This document shows, piece by piece, positions 1-11,204 of a stretch of DNA of 64,000 nt. The translations under genes and the position numbers were made by a program. Position 1 is the stretch's first letter. Every line of letters begins with the position of its first letter. The DNA comes from Diplolepis rosae (Eukaryota; Arthropoda; Insecta; Hymenoptera; Diplolepididae), in assembly GCA_030998225.1 (NCBI GenBank), contig JAPYXD010000717.1:930001-994000 (forward strand), given 5' to 3'. The notes under the pieces were generated by a model. The model was not told where the DNA came from. It worked only from the letters and a program-made list of their open reading frames with translations, and searched no databases.

Positions 1-3000
1 AATTAGGTATTTATTAAATTCATTTTACCCGACTAGGATTTAATAAATATTCAAATGTCCTTGAGTCCCAAGTTTAATCGTCAGAGTTAAGTAAAATTAC
101 TTCAACTATTTTTCTCCGTGCAATAGTACAGTACTTAACTGTTCATTGTGATTCATATTTAAAAATTCTTGTTGTATTTTTATTCTTTCACAAATTATTT
201 TCAACTTTAAATTATTTAAATTTATGAAATGGATTTCATACAATACATATCAAAATTTTCCGCTCTTTAGAATACATCGGGTTGGGGGGACGGGGGTTTC
301 GTTTGCATTGATATTAGTTCTTGCTATCAAAACTTGGCGGCGCTGATGCTTATTTTCACTTTTTTAAGTACCCTCCTAAAATACATGGTAGTGGCCGCAC
401 TGTGTTTTAATCTGAGATTGGAAGAGTTTACGGACACATCAGAAATTCCCCTTATTAACCGACTTAAGTGTATGACGTCAGTATTAACACAGTTTAAAAG
501 TTGATCTGGAAGCGTAGCTTCTTGTTCTCGATCTCATAATAAAATATAAGTGAATGAGAAAATAATTTTAAATTATAAAAACTTAAGTATTTATTCATCT
601 TGACTAACTTTTTTGCGCAGTTTTATTAACAATGTTAATGTTGTAGGAATTCAGAACGGATTAATTTTATTACTTAAAATCAGGTAAATCATCTTGTACT
701 CTATCTTAATTTGATATTTTTTGCACAGTAAAATCTTAATTTAATATAAATAATGTAGTGATATTATATGTATATAACTTTTGACGATTCTACCCAAGCG
801 CTTAACGAGACGAGCACATTTTAATGATAATAAAAAATTTTGTCTGATGGATTCGTTTGATACACTAAGAACGTCCTTATTTCCTGTAGTATTTTTCAAT
901 TAATTAATAACAAACTCGAATGGTAAAAAATAATTGGTCTTTAACAGTTTTCTAGAAAAATGATTTTCTTTATAGAAAATGGAAAAGTTTGAGAAAAAAT
1001 GTTTGCAGTGAAAAAACCACATATTCAAAGGAGTCAAGCAAATCCTTACATAATACTTGAACAAACCCTTACTGTAAATCGCTACTTCTTGATAGTACAG
1101 TCGCAGATTACGAACCTTGTTCTTATAGTTCTCAATTGTGGTCTATAGCTTTCACTTATGAAAAAAACGTCAAATTGAAAATAAACTAAAATGTATCAAC
1201 AAATGAACTTTTAACATTTAGAAAAATATTTTTCCAAAGGAACTACTTTTCCTAATAATTGCATTCGAAAGGAAAATGATTTTGAATCCATTTTGTTTAA
1301 GTTAGGTGACAAACTTTATTTTAAGACGGTCAAGATTATAATAATTGTTTCTACATCACAAAGAGATAATGGACTTTAATTCTCCAAAATAATCTTATAT
1401 TTTGCAGTTATTTCAAGAAGAAATATATATTCACAATAATAAAACAATAAAGTATACGACTTTTTGAAAATTTCTGGAGGAAAAGTAAATTGCAAGACGC
1501 AACACTTACGCGTGCATATTTTTTGTATCTGTTGAGTAAATGCGTGATATGGTTATGAAGTAGGACAATAGGTTGAGGCTAATGCTAATTTCCTCTCTGA
1601 TTTCCAAGCTGCTTTACGTGCAGAAATTTCTAATAAATTTGATACTCGACGATGTTTATTTCCATTGACATTTTACTTCACTTTATAATATGTATAAATG
1701 TGCGGCATTATACCGTGTTCACATAGTATGTAAATCAAAACAGTAGTTAAAAGATAAGACTTACTCCCTTCGTGATTTTTCCGTGCCTTCATTGTTTGTT
1801 GTAAGTCTGTCAGGAGAGCAATCTGATTTAATTATAAGCCTCAGCTTAGTAACTCTAATCCTTGGTAATGTGACCAAAATAGTTTTGTTTTGAGTGCGCA
1901 GTGTCCAGTAATTAGTTTTTAAAGAATATTCGAGATCTACAAATAATGAATACGTCTGACTCAGTGCATTCACTATGTCTCACTAAATCGACGCAAAAAC
2001 ATGGAGTTCCGAACATGCGCGCACACTCAGCGTGCTTTTACCTTCTCAAACTCTAACATCTAAACATGATTCGCATCATTTGTTGCACAACATACTTATG
2101 GATATAGAATATTATGCGTGTTTTTGAAAGCAAAGCATAAATATATATGCTTTAAAAGATCTTTGTTTGTAATTAAATATAAATAAGAAGGCATGAAATT
2201 TATTTATTAGAAAACTATTTTAGAAAGAGAATTTATCTTTGTGCATAGTTCTTAAGAAAAAAATCTACCATCAACGTACAAACTTTTTTTGAAATTGGGA
2301 ATATGGATTCATTAGTATTGTTCAATGATCTCCGCAATCAAGAAGGGGTAGGCCATTCTGGGGTGGAGATAATCGAAAATAAAAGTAGCACTTCATATCT
2401 ACGTAAGTCGTATCCCAGATATCGAAAATAGAAAATATTTTAAATTAGCGGCTAAACTTTTCTAACGATTTTATTCTGAAACTGAGAACTTCTAGAAGTT
2501 TACAACACAAAAGCTCTGTACAAATGTCAAAACTCTTTACCATTTAGTTTTTAAAGGAAAGCTATAGGGGAAATTACAATTTTGAATATTGAATCGCTAG
2601 AAGGTGTGAGTTGTGAAGATGTGGTAATAGTGCAAATAAAAACATTAGTCACCTCAATTTGCAGACGATCATAAATGAAAAGCAGAGGAAAACTTAAATT
2701 ATTATCGCATGGAACGAGGGAAGTAAAGTGAACATTTATGATTTATCTTATTACTTCCATATTTATAATTTAATCTTCCTAACAAGGGATTCAGTCCTCT
2801 GTGTTCATTAGAGTGGTTCAAAAATGCATTGCACAAATTTTTTTGATGCTGGATGCAAACGATCCTATATATTTTAATTTCAAGGTATCCTCTATACATT
2901 ATCTAATAAATCCTAAATTGTTTAAACAAATTTAATTTGTTTAAGCAATAGAAAGAAATTAATTAATAAATAAAGAAATAAATAAAGTTAATTTCAGATA

Positions 3001-4150
3001 ATAAACTGTCATTCCGATCTCAGAGAACAGATTTAAAACAAATTTGATAGAAGAACATATTATTTAAACAAATAGAATTTATTTAAATAAATGGAAATTA
3101 ACTAAAAAATATTTTTAAACATTCCAATAGACCTATAGTAATGATTTCCGGAAAAAAAAGGAGAATAAACTGCTTAAAAGAGTCAATTTCCTGAAGAATG
3201 TACATTTTTCGATTTAAGGGTAGTTTTCAGGGCATCGTGGGGGTGTTTTAGGGGCGTCAAATCCATATGTATGATAGGTCAAATTCTTCGTTGGAAAGTA
3301 CTCTAGAAGCCTTATCACTTTAATGTCAACTTTTCCCTAACCCTGAACAATTATTCGAAAAATACCAAAATTGACTTTTTCCCATGCATTTTCCCATGCA
3401 AATTTCAAGTCCCAATAGGCACCATATAAAATCAAAATTTTGAAGAAAGAAAAAATAGGACCTTTATTTTTTTGGATTTCGAAACTTTTTGGGGGGATCG
3501 TTTGCATTTATTTAAAAGTCGCCATTTTGGACCACCCTAGTGTTCGTCGGCAATATTTTCTAATAAAATCACTTCACGACAGTCGAAAAATTTTTAGTTT
3601 CTTCTGAGATTTTTTGATTCAAAAACCCGCCTTCCACTCTAGGAACTAACCTTAATTTATACAGTTTCAAGATGATTTTTGCGATTTCGTTTTGATATTC
3701 CCACTCAATTAAACATTTTTCGGAGGTGATGTAAAATTTGAATCATAAACAGACGATCCAAATCTACATATAAAAATATACCAGGCTGGAATAGCAAATG
3801 ATACAATGCAATATTGCCACGTCTTGCAGTAAAACGGTAAATTTCTGTAATATCTCTATGTACGCGTCTAATATGTGTTAATACCCGCTAAATTTTTGGT
3901 TTTTAATCCGAATAAAAAATTATCAGTAAAGCTTTTTTGGGCACAAATAAAAAAATTTCTATAGTTTTCAATAGCAAAATATTGATACTGTATGTTTTAA
4001 TGTGCAACATAGGATCCTAGAAGAATGATTATAATCTCTTTTTTATGTACACAAGACTATCTTTTGTATGGGAATTCATTCCTCGAAATACCCTAGAATA
4101 TCCAGGGAGACAACAGCGAAACAATCTAGATGTTTATAAATTGTTGACAA
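1..4150. other. AT-rich non-coding stretch, no gene recognised
   Basis: The open frames here are all short (70 residues or fewer) and none shows a known domain, splice signals or a plausible start context. The sequence is strongly AT-rich with many homopolymer runs. A segment at about 290-405 resembles one at 25,230-25,380. The end of a possible MITE (a TTTCTCCGTGCA-type terminus like that of the MITE at 48.6-48.9 kb) lies near 110-122. I see nothing else that I can support. Confidence 0.6.
290..405 (+). repeat. Diverged dispersed repeat, partner at 25,230-25,380
   Basis: Both places share, in the same order, a G-rich patch, a block mentioning a 'TTCGT-GCA' motif, a short 'GCGCTGAT / TCGCTGAT' block and a block reading AAGTACC..AAAATACATGG.AGTGG. 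The two copies have diverged with small indels. The family and function are unknown. Confidence 0.45.
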
Positions 4151-4198
4151 TAGTATATTACTTGCCTAGGCGCATAATGAGGGTTATTGCGTGACGAG

Positions 4199-4255
4199 CG
4201 ACAATGCTCGCAGGAGATCGAAGCCGAGGCGCGATCAGTCCTGCGAGTATTGTCG
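4199..4255. repeat. GC-rich hairpin
   Basis: The 17-base arms at 4199-4215 and 4239-4255 are complementary with one G-T type mismatch. Inside them a second 5-bp stem (GATCG/CGATC) closes a loop of about 11 bases. The GC content is much higher than in the flanks. It could be a MITE remnant, a structured RNA or a pre-miRNA-like fold; nothing in the sequence decides between these. Confidence 0.6.
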
Positions 4256-4515
4256 CGAGTCTTGTAATTTCCCGAATTGTGTGCATTGGCACGTATTCTA
4301 TTTTATGTGACTTCGGTGCGTTTACGAGTTTTTATGCGTACACTCGAATCTAATCTAGTGTTGTAGTTGTTTGTGGCGCTAGTCATTACACTTGATATGT
4401 CACGACTAGTCCCGGCCATTTTGATTTTATCGATCTTGTGTAGTAGTAATGGATTTTAAGACGCATGCGCAGTTCACATGTACAAGGCTTTGCCAGTAAG
4501 GTACTAACGCTGTAC

Positions 4516-4706
4516 CAGGGCAGGTCAACCTCTAATGTATTGGGTGTCCCCGTAGGAAAGTTCATGTGCAGAACTGTACGCGGCGCTAGTTGTTGGAAGC
4601 GGATGGAATGCGGCAAGGGGAACGGCTTCGCATGAGTTCCGCCATTGTTGTATACAAGTATCAACAATTCGTTACGCGATTGCGATTCATGATGAATGCA
4701 AAGTAT
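4516..4706 (+). repeat. Dispersed repeat block, copy 1 (upstream of THAP pseudogene)
   Basis: This block starts with CAGGGCAGGTCAACC and is about 95% identical over about 190 bp to 26,730-26,918. A 35-bp part of it (about 4555-4590) recurs at 6356-6390. It lies directly upstream of a decayed THAP-domain frame, so it is probably the 5' end of the transposon that carried that frame. The opposite terminus was not found in the window. Confidence 0.7.
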
Positions 4707-4715
4707 GAAATTTAG

Positions 4716-5045
4716 TGTGCTGTTGGTAGGTGTACCTCTAGAACGGGTGGGAAGAAAAATGTATCTATTCATCGGTTTCCGAAGAGAGAAAATGCTGGAC
4801 AACGATGGATAGAAGCATGCGCAAATCCCTACTTGTCGAGGTTAGAATCCCTCCATGTATTAGAAAGATAATTTTTTGTTTGTCATCGACATCTCGATGA
4901 ACAATGCTTTTATCAGAAGAGGAATGGTGATTTTCTATTAAAGTACGGTGCTGTTCCGACGTCAAATTTAGCGCCGGGTAGTGATATGTCGCGTCAAAGT
5001 GATGTGAACATGAAACCCTCAGCAGTTTCTTCCCCATCAGTTTGA
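4716..5045 (+). pseudogene. Decayed THAP-type zinc-finger domain (transposase N-terminus)
   Basis: One frame from 4716 to the TGA at 5043 (110 codons) reads as a THAP domain. It has a Cys-x4-Cys at the start (CAVGRC), a basic segment, the hallmark RFPK, the conserved Trp in QRWIEAC, then Cys-x-x-His (VCHRH) and the terminal AVPT box followed by SNL. THAP domains are C2CH DNA-binding modules found in P-element and some other transposases and in host proteins derived from them. The frame has an in-frame TAG just before the first Cys and a TAA (about 4863) between the Trp and the Cys-x-x-His pair, so it is broken. No catalytic transposase domain follows. I infer a transposon remnant because a dispersed repeat lies immediately upstream. 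Confidence 0.7.
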
Positions 5046-6160
5046 AATTTTGATGCCCGAAATAGAAACTTTTAAGATAGCTTTACTCAAAAACATCATA
5101 AATATCGTCAAATTTTATGCTACATTTGTAACATAAAATTTTTTCCAATTCCCGAACATTTCTAAAAGTGTAGTGCTCAGATATTTTTTATTATTAAAAA
5201 ATTCTGATAAATCATTTGAAGTAAACAATTAAAATGTAGCACATAAATTTGTAATATAAACGTCAAATATAAATGAATTCTCATATGGAAAAAACATGTG
5301 TTCTGGCAATAGGATATCTAAATTTTTCAATCTCATCAAATTTTCGAATTTTAAAATAAAATGAACCAACCTTACGTAATATGAAATTTATTATTTGAGG
5401 GACATTGCAAGCCCTATATTATGAATAGTAATATTTTTTTCGAGAAACAATAAAATGTTTCTGCATGATTAATTGTACCTATTGGAAAACTTGACTTCAA
5501 AATCAACACGAAAAGGGTTACTACAAATTTCAATTTTTTAAGGCTACAAATTAAGGATAAGGAAGTAAAAAATAAAAGTACCGTGAAAACGATTTTCATT
5601 TAATTTTTACCTAGAATTCACAAGAATAAAATACCTACGAAATAAATTTCAAATATTCATGGAAATTAAATGCTTCTAATCTATATTATAGAAAAAAGGA
5701 TCAGAAGATATCCCAGAAGCAGGAACCAGCAAGGATGTACTTGCAGAAGACTTGCATACAACCCCGAAGAGAGCTATCTCGACCCGACAAAGTGTTCGCT
5801 TACTTTCGAAAAAAGTTGAGCTCGATCATTTTTCGCCGCAGAAATGAAAATTTATGCAACTTTTGGTTCTAATGATAAGAGAAATTACCGATATATTTTT
5901 CCAAAATTGAACTATTTTTAAATTTTTAAACGAAAACGAAAAACCATTTTCCAAATTTAAAAAAAAAATTTATGTACTTTAGCTACAAGCATGCATAAAT
6001 CTTAAATCATTCAAATTTGCTACTTTCCTAAATATCACATATTCATAAGGCAATTTAAGCTTGAAGGTATTGCAGCTAAAACAATAATTTTATGTATAAT
6101 TTCTGAAAATAAAAATACAAATTACAAATATTTTTGATTTTTACTCATTACGAAAAGACC
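5046..6160. other. Non-coding interval, nothing recognised
   Basis: AT-rich sequence with no supportable gene. A short patch at 5690-5830 has higher GC and could be the distal part of the decayed THAP-domain element (it encodes DPRSRNQQGC-like low-complexity peptide), but I cannot assign it. Confidence 0.4.
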
Positions 6161-6259
6161 AAGATTTAAGGCAAAATTGTGAAAATGTAATTCAAGAGTG
6201 AGTTGATATTAACAATTCTCACTCTTGAATTACATTTTCACAATTTTGCGTTAAATCTT
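6161..6259. repeat. Hairpin element with 42-bp arms
   Basis: The arms at 6161-6202 and 6218-6259 are reverse complements with one mismatch and enclose a 15-base loop. Such a perfect short palindrome is typical of a very small MITE or of a recent inverted duplication. No target duplication was recognised. Confidence 0.75.
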
Positions 6260-6355
6260 AAATTTCCTTTTAATTATATTTAAATATTTTCTCTGTAACG
6301 CATTTAAAGAAGCTACGTATGCATGTATATGCACTAACACGTGCACACATAATGG

Positions 6356-6390
6356 TAGTTCATGTGCAGTACTGTACGCGGCGCTAGTTG
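6356..6390 (+). repeat. Fragment of the dispersed block of 4.5 and 26.7 kb
   Basis: A 35-bp stretch (TTCATGTGCAGTACTGTACG and the following GCGGCGCTAGTTG) is shared with 4555-4590 and 26,770-26,805. The flanks differ. Confidence 0.65.
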
Positions 6391-7359
6391 CTAACGGTCC
6401 ACCACCTTTCCATTAGGTTCGCACAGCCTGCGCTATACGAAGAAAAGGAAAAATAAGAAGATTGTGCTCCGCTGCATGGCTATGGATGCCTGCGCAGTTA
6501 AATTTTTACATTTCATTCCGCTGTAGCGCAATATACTACATTGCGCTACTGCTAACTGTAGCGAAAAACGAGTTTGCGCGCCGGTGGCACATACAATTTC
6601 TTATTCATATTGAAATAAACAGCAAGAAAGAAGTAATAGTGATAGAGAAATGTAGCATGGAAATTCAAAACACGTCAAGAAGTACCTTTTCTTGTATTTT
6701 ATCAAAGGATAAGAGGTAAAGACAATGCTTGCTACAAATGCCATTTAAAAAAAATCTTGCATGCTTATTAAGAGGTAAACTATCTTAAACAGCAGGAAAA
6801 TATATTGCATGAGATCGATTTCATGTGAATTAATAATGTTTAAACTTTTTTTTTTATACTTTTTATTTTATTTTAAACTTTTTATCAGAAAAGAGACCTG
6901 AAGGGATTTCTTAACCGAAACAAAGGACGAGGATAGCCAACAATGAAACTCCAGAAATTATCAAAATTATTAACCCTTTTATTAAATATTTAAATAGAAA
7001 TATGAGAGAAGTTCCTTTGAAAATTCCTTCCGGAGAAGCAGCTTGGAAATCAAAGGGGAAGAATTTATAGATTGATTTAAGTATCAAATTAGAGATTGAT
7101 AAAAATTGTTACTTACCGGAATTGTTTCAAGTTGATGGTTTGAGTGCCCCAAATACTTGTCTCCTTGGTAAAATGTTGAGGTTAATTTATGTGGATCCAA
7201 TTTGATAATTGAAATCTTTTAACAGCACTGATTATCCAATTAATATTCACAATGATGAACAAACTGATAAACAGATGGAAATGAGTGACGGTTGAAATCG
7301 TCTTCCGTGAAAAGTACCGAGTTCTGAACTCACTTTTTCTGATAAGAGATCCGAACCCT

Positions 7360-7479
7360 AGCGGACCCGGTGAGAGAACGGCCATAGGATACTCTGACCG
7401 TTCTCTGACTGTTCTCTGACCTCGCATTATTATGGCTAAGAACGATAGAAAAACATTTTAAAAAGATTGCAATTATGAT
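7360..7479 (+). repeat. Left arm of a 120-bp inverted repeat flanking R1-clade copy 1
   Basis: This arm matches the reverse complement of 13,112-13,230 at roughly 90%, including the internally repetitive GAACAGTCAGAGAACGGTCA-type motif. Without the retrotransposon the two arms would be only about 280 bp apart. I infer that the R1-clade element inserted into a pre-existing palindromic (MITE-like) element. Confidence 0.75.
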
Positions 7480-7697
7480 TCTGCGATCAAATTTGAATTA
7501 TCGCGTGTAGGAATAAATACAATAATTTTATTATTCAGAGATAAAAATTACAAAAACATCGTATGCCTGTCATTGAAGGCAGTGAAGTGGTTCACAATTG
7601 GCGAAACGTCTCCATCGTAAAAGTTTACTATTGGTGGACGTTCCGAAAATGGTGAACCACTGCACTGGCCCCAATGACAAGTACATGATGTTTTCGT

Positions 7698-7708
7698 AGT
7701 TTTTACAG
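7698..7708 (+). repeat. Target-site duplication, left copy, of R1-clade copy 1
   Basis: AGTTTTTACAG directly precedes the T tract, and AGTTTTTACTG directly follows the 5' end of the element at 13,040-13,050 (10 of 11 identical). This fixes both ends of the insertion. Confidence 0.8.
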
Positions 7709-8074
7709 TTTTTTTTTTTTTTTTGGTGAGGAGGAAAAATGGCAAAATCTTTTATAGACGTTGTACAGGACTCTCCTAGGACGGGTCTAGGCATACCTGT
7801 TAAAACCAAAAAAACCCCTCTCTCGAACCAATACACCACCCGCGGAACCGCCTTTCGGCTTTAAACTTCACGGGTGGTTGGTTCCATTAAAGTCGCGTAC
7901 GACTCTTCCGTCATCCGTTCGCTCGGAACTTACATCCGCGGCCACACGCCCACTAGGCAAACCGACTAGCCGCGCCACACAGGGGAGAAAATATACAGAT
8001 TCCACCCCCGAACGACGCGGACAGCCAAGTCTACCCGAGACGCAGGACCGCGGGTGCAGGCCCCGATGCGATTT

Positions 8075-8812
8075 CTACTGGCCCTCTCCGTTGTTCATCT
8101 CCCGACGCCCATCGAGCTCCCTCGTCCTCATAACAAGTGTGACGAATGACTCGATGAGCGTCCAGAACCGTTCAAACTGGAGCATGAGAGGGACTATTGT
8201 GTCAGGAGTAAGTTCGGAACACACCGCCTGACCGAGGAGCTCCCTAGCCACACCCCATTTTGCGCAGACGAAGAGTGCGTGCTCTGCGTTATCCACCGGG
8301 AAATCTCAGTAGCAACACGTCTTCTCATCTCTCTTCTTAAAGCGCCTCAGGTACACGTTAAATCAGCCATGGCCCGAGAGCGCTTGCGCCAAGTAAAAGC
8401 CGACTTCCCCGTGCATTCTGTTCAGCCAGGTGGCGAGCTCCGGGATCAGGCGGTTGGTCCATCTCCCTGTCTGCTCACCATGCCATATCATCTGCCATTT
8501 CTCGACGAGTCTGCGCCTTCCATCCTTGCGGATGGCCTCCTTCGCGCGAGCGATTTCCTGCAGGTCTGCGCAGATAAGCTCCTTGCGAAGCTGAAAGGTC
8601 TCTCTCCTTTCCTCTGCCAATAAATCTATTGGCGGGACGCTCGCCCGGACCAGCGCAGCGCTCGTCGAGATAGTTCTATATGCCGCAACTATTCTCAGCG
8701 CGACAAGTCTCTGCGCCGAGAACAGCTTCTTCTGGATAGCATGGTTTTGCAAGGCATTGGCCCAGACCGGAGCTGCATAAAGCAGCTTCGAATGGACCAC
8801 GCTCGCCACCAA
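8075..8812 (-). pseudogene. R1-clade ORF2 C-terminal region, copy 1
   Basis: Two frames (8812-8363, then 8296-8075) continue ORF2 downstream of the reverse transcriptase. The first is the thumb/connection region (LLYAAPVW, then the DGRRRLVEKW box). The second carries the C-terminal CCHC motif CCYC..NAEHALFVC (C-x2-C-x8-H-x4-C) typical of R1-clade ORF2. A stop or frameshift near 8363-8300 separates them. The same region is present in copies 2 and 3. Confidence 0.85.
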
Positions 8813-8833
8813 TCTTCTTTTCGCTTCCCTGGG

Positions 8834-9860
8834 TCAACCAATGTTTGGCATAAGCCGGGCCAAATTCGCTCCACATTGGATGGATTTGGCAGCTGCGATC
8901 TTTGGGTGTTCGCCAAAGCTAAGCCTACGATCCAGCTGCACCCCCAGGTACTTAATGCTTGTTTTCCACTCGACTTCATGCTCTCCGCGAACGATCCTCG
9001 GATATTGGAAAGATCTCCCGTCCGTAACGAGCAAAGCCTCGGTTTTCTCAGGGGCCATTTTAAGACCTCTGCCATCCAACCAGCGTTTTGCTCGCCCCAG
9101 ACTTTCATTGATCGTCAGCTCTAGGATTCTGACGTCGTCAGCGGTGCACACGACAAGTGCGTCATCCGCGAAACCGACGATGCTCGTTCCAGCAGGTAGG
9201 TCCATGCGCAGAAAGTCATCGTACATGACGTTCCAAACGAGTGGACCCACCCGCGACCCTTGAGGAGCGCCACATGTCATCTCTTCTTGAAGAGACCATT
9301 TGTCGCCCTCGTATATCACCCACCTGTCGCTCAGATAGTCATCTATCATTCGCAACAGGTAGTCCGTAACCTTTTTCCCCACCATCGCCTCGATGCAGAT
9401 GTTCCATCTCGCGGTATTGAACGCACTGCGTATGTCAATGCCGATCAACGCGTAGAATCCCTTACGCTTACCAGTTCCTTTTCTTGCATTTGTGGCGATG
9501 TTAACCAAAGCTTGGATTGCGTCCACAGTGGACCTGCCTTTTCTGAATCCGAACTGGTTTTCCGAGAGACCGTTCTCCCCGACCAAGAGGGCCCGAAGCC
9601 GTTGTAGGATCAACTCCTCCAGAAGCTTCCCCATCGTATCCAATAGACATATTGGTCTATACGATGAGGCGTCCCCTAGAGGTTTGTTGCCCTTCCTCAG
9701 CAGGACCAACCCCTGCTTCGTCCAGTCTGTGAAGAACCTCCCCTCCCGAAGACAGGAGTTGAAGGCTCCTAGGAGGATCTCCGGGTATGCCCCGATCACC
9801 TCTTTGTTGATCTCGTTTGGCACTCCCTCGATCCCCGGCGCTGTATTCGCCTTGAGCCTC
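8834..9860 (-). pseudogene. R1-clade reverse transcriptase domain, copy 1
   Basis: This frame holds an almost complete non-LTR reverse transcriptase. It shows YRPICLLDTMGK (block 2), GFRKGRSTVDAI, DIRSAFNT (first catalytic Asp), GAPQGSRVGPLVWN, and the active-site FADDALVV box with the Asp pair, then SIKYLGVQLD. It makes cDNA at the nicked target by target-primed reverse transcription. It is open for about 330 codons, so the catalytic core is intact. It is cut off from the upstream linker by a stop near 9860 and from the C-terminal part by a break near 8834. Copies 2 and 3 have lost the FADD box by deletion. Confidence 0.9.
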
Positions 9861-10133
9861 TCAACTCGCTCTCTTTAGTTCTTCGAGAGTGAAGAGTTCC
9901 TCGCGCCGGACCACGCAGGAACTTCGGTCCTGTCTTTGGAACGGCTCCACATGTGGGAACAAGCTTCGCACAATGTACTTGACTCGATCGGGATTATCCA
10001 GGCCCAGAGTCTTTCTTCTAACCACCAATCTCTTGGTGACTATTTTGAAGGCGAGACCCCATGGGTCCTTCTCGACCTCACCGATCAAATCTTTCCAGCA
10101 TTGAAGTCGGCTTTTCTTTATGCCTCGCCTCAA
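9861..10133 (-). pseudogene. R1-clade ORF2 linker between endonuclease and RT, copy 1
   Basis: A basic 90-residue segment (KSRLQCWKDLIGEV, then PWGLAFKIV, ending EELKRAS) lies between the endonuclease and the reverse transcriptase. It is about 80-90% similar to the longer linker frame of copy 3 (58,306-57,635), which shows that this frame originally continued upstream; positions 10,134-10,430 hold the rest in broken frames. Confidence 0.8.
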
Positions 10134-10430
10134 AGCTGTTTTTGCCCCTTTCCATGCCTCGTGCAGCGTAGCATCCCCCTTTGAACGGGTGAATTTTTAT
10201 CGCGCTGCGAGGCATTCTCGACGTAGGGCTGCCAACTGGTCGTTCCACCAGTACATCGAACCCTTGGCTTGCCTGCGCTTACGACGAGGCATCGAGTAGT
10301 CACAAGCCGCGACCACCTTCTGCTTCACCGAGCGCAAAGCAGCTTCAAGCGACCCAGCAGGGCAGACCCAACCAAGCTCATCGATGAGCCTGGTTTCCTC
10401 GAGGTGTTCGCGAAGTCTTTCCCTGCTTAG

Positions 10431-11204
10431 TCATCTCGTGTTCCAAGAGGGGCTCCTTCCTTCGCCGCCCCTACCCTTTTCCACCGCTTGACACCCTTGT
10501 TCTAGACTAAATTCGATGCACCGGTGGTCATTCAAGGTTATTACCTCGAGGACCGACCTGTCGCTTATCCTTGAAGCGAGGCGAGGTGCGGCAATCGTGA
10601 GGTCAATTGCTCCTCGTCTGAACGTGAAATCCCCTCCCCGATTCAGGACGATCAGGTCGTTCCTAGCGACCATCTCGTCAACCAAGATTCCCCTCCTACC
10701 TAGGCGGGCCACACCCCACTCGGGCGACTTAATGTTAAAGTCACCCCCTATGAGGGATCGCCCGATGGCCTCACTGAGGCTTTTCTCAAGGAGGAGGATC
10801 TGGGTCTCAAAGACATCGAAGGGATCGCCGGGGGAGAAGTAGCAGCTGTACACACGCACACCCGCCACCTCCACCCAAACGAACCCCGCGTCGGTCTCCA
10901 GGAAGTCCCCGACGCCCAAATCAGGGTTACAAACAAGGATGCCGGCCCTCCTTGATGCATCTTGATACCAAGCAGAGTTTTCGAACAACTGGTGCTGCTC
11001 ACTAATGAGCAGCACATCGGCCCCCCTCTCTCTGGCAGTCTGCATCAGGAGGGCCTGGGCATCCTTCCCCCTTCCGAGGTTGAGCTGCAGGAACTTCAAT
11101 TCCTGCCTCTCATCCTCCGAAGCTCTTCCCGGAAGACCCGGCAGGAGCCGCTCCCTGACACATGGGCGACATCTTTGTCGCCCCTGTCTATGCATGTCAG
11201 GCAC
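10431..11204 (-). pseudogene. R1-clade ORF2 endonuclease domain, copy 1
   Basis: An apurinic/apyrimidinic-type endonuclease that nicks the target. Visible catalytic positions are the Asn in QLNLGR, the Glu in LISEQ, Asp and Asn in GGDFN, the Asp in IDLT and the terminal Asp-His in LNDHR. The frame starts upstream of the domain, overlapping the 3' end of ORF1 in another frame, as is usual for R1-clade ORF1/ORF2. A short in-frame loss sits just before IDLT: copy 2 reads GAGGSIIDL where this copy reads GAIDL. The frame ends at a stop at 10,431 before the linker. Confidence 0.88.

Noticed and set aside
7878..9878. Several open frames of 70-140 codons on the plus strand (for example 7878-8231, 9492-9878)
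   Set aside because: They are antisense shadows of the R1-clade ORF2 and recur identically as shadows in copies 2 and 3.
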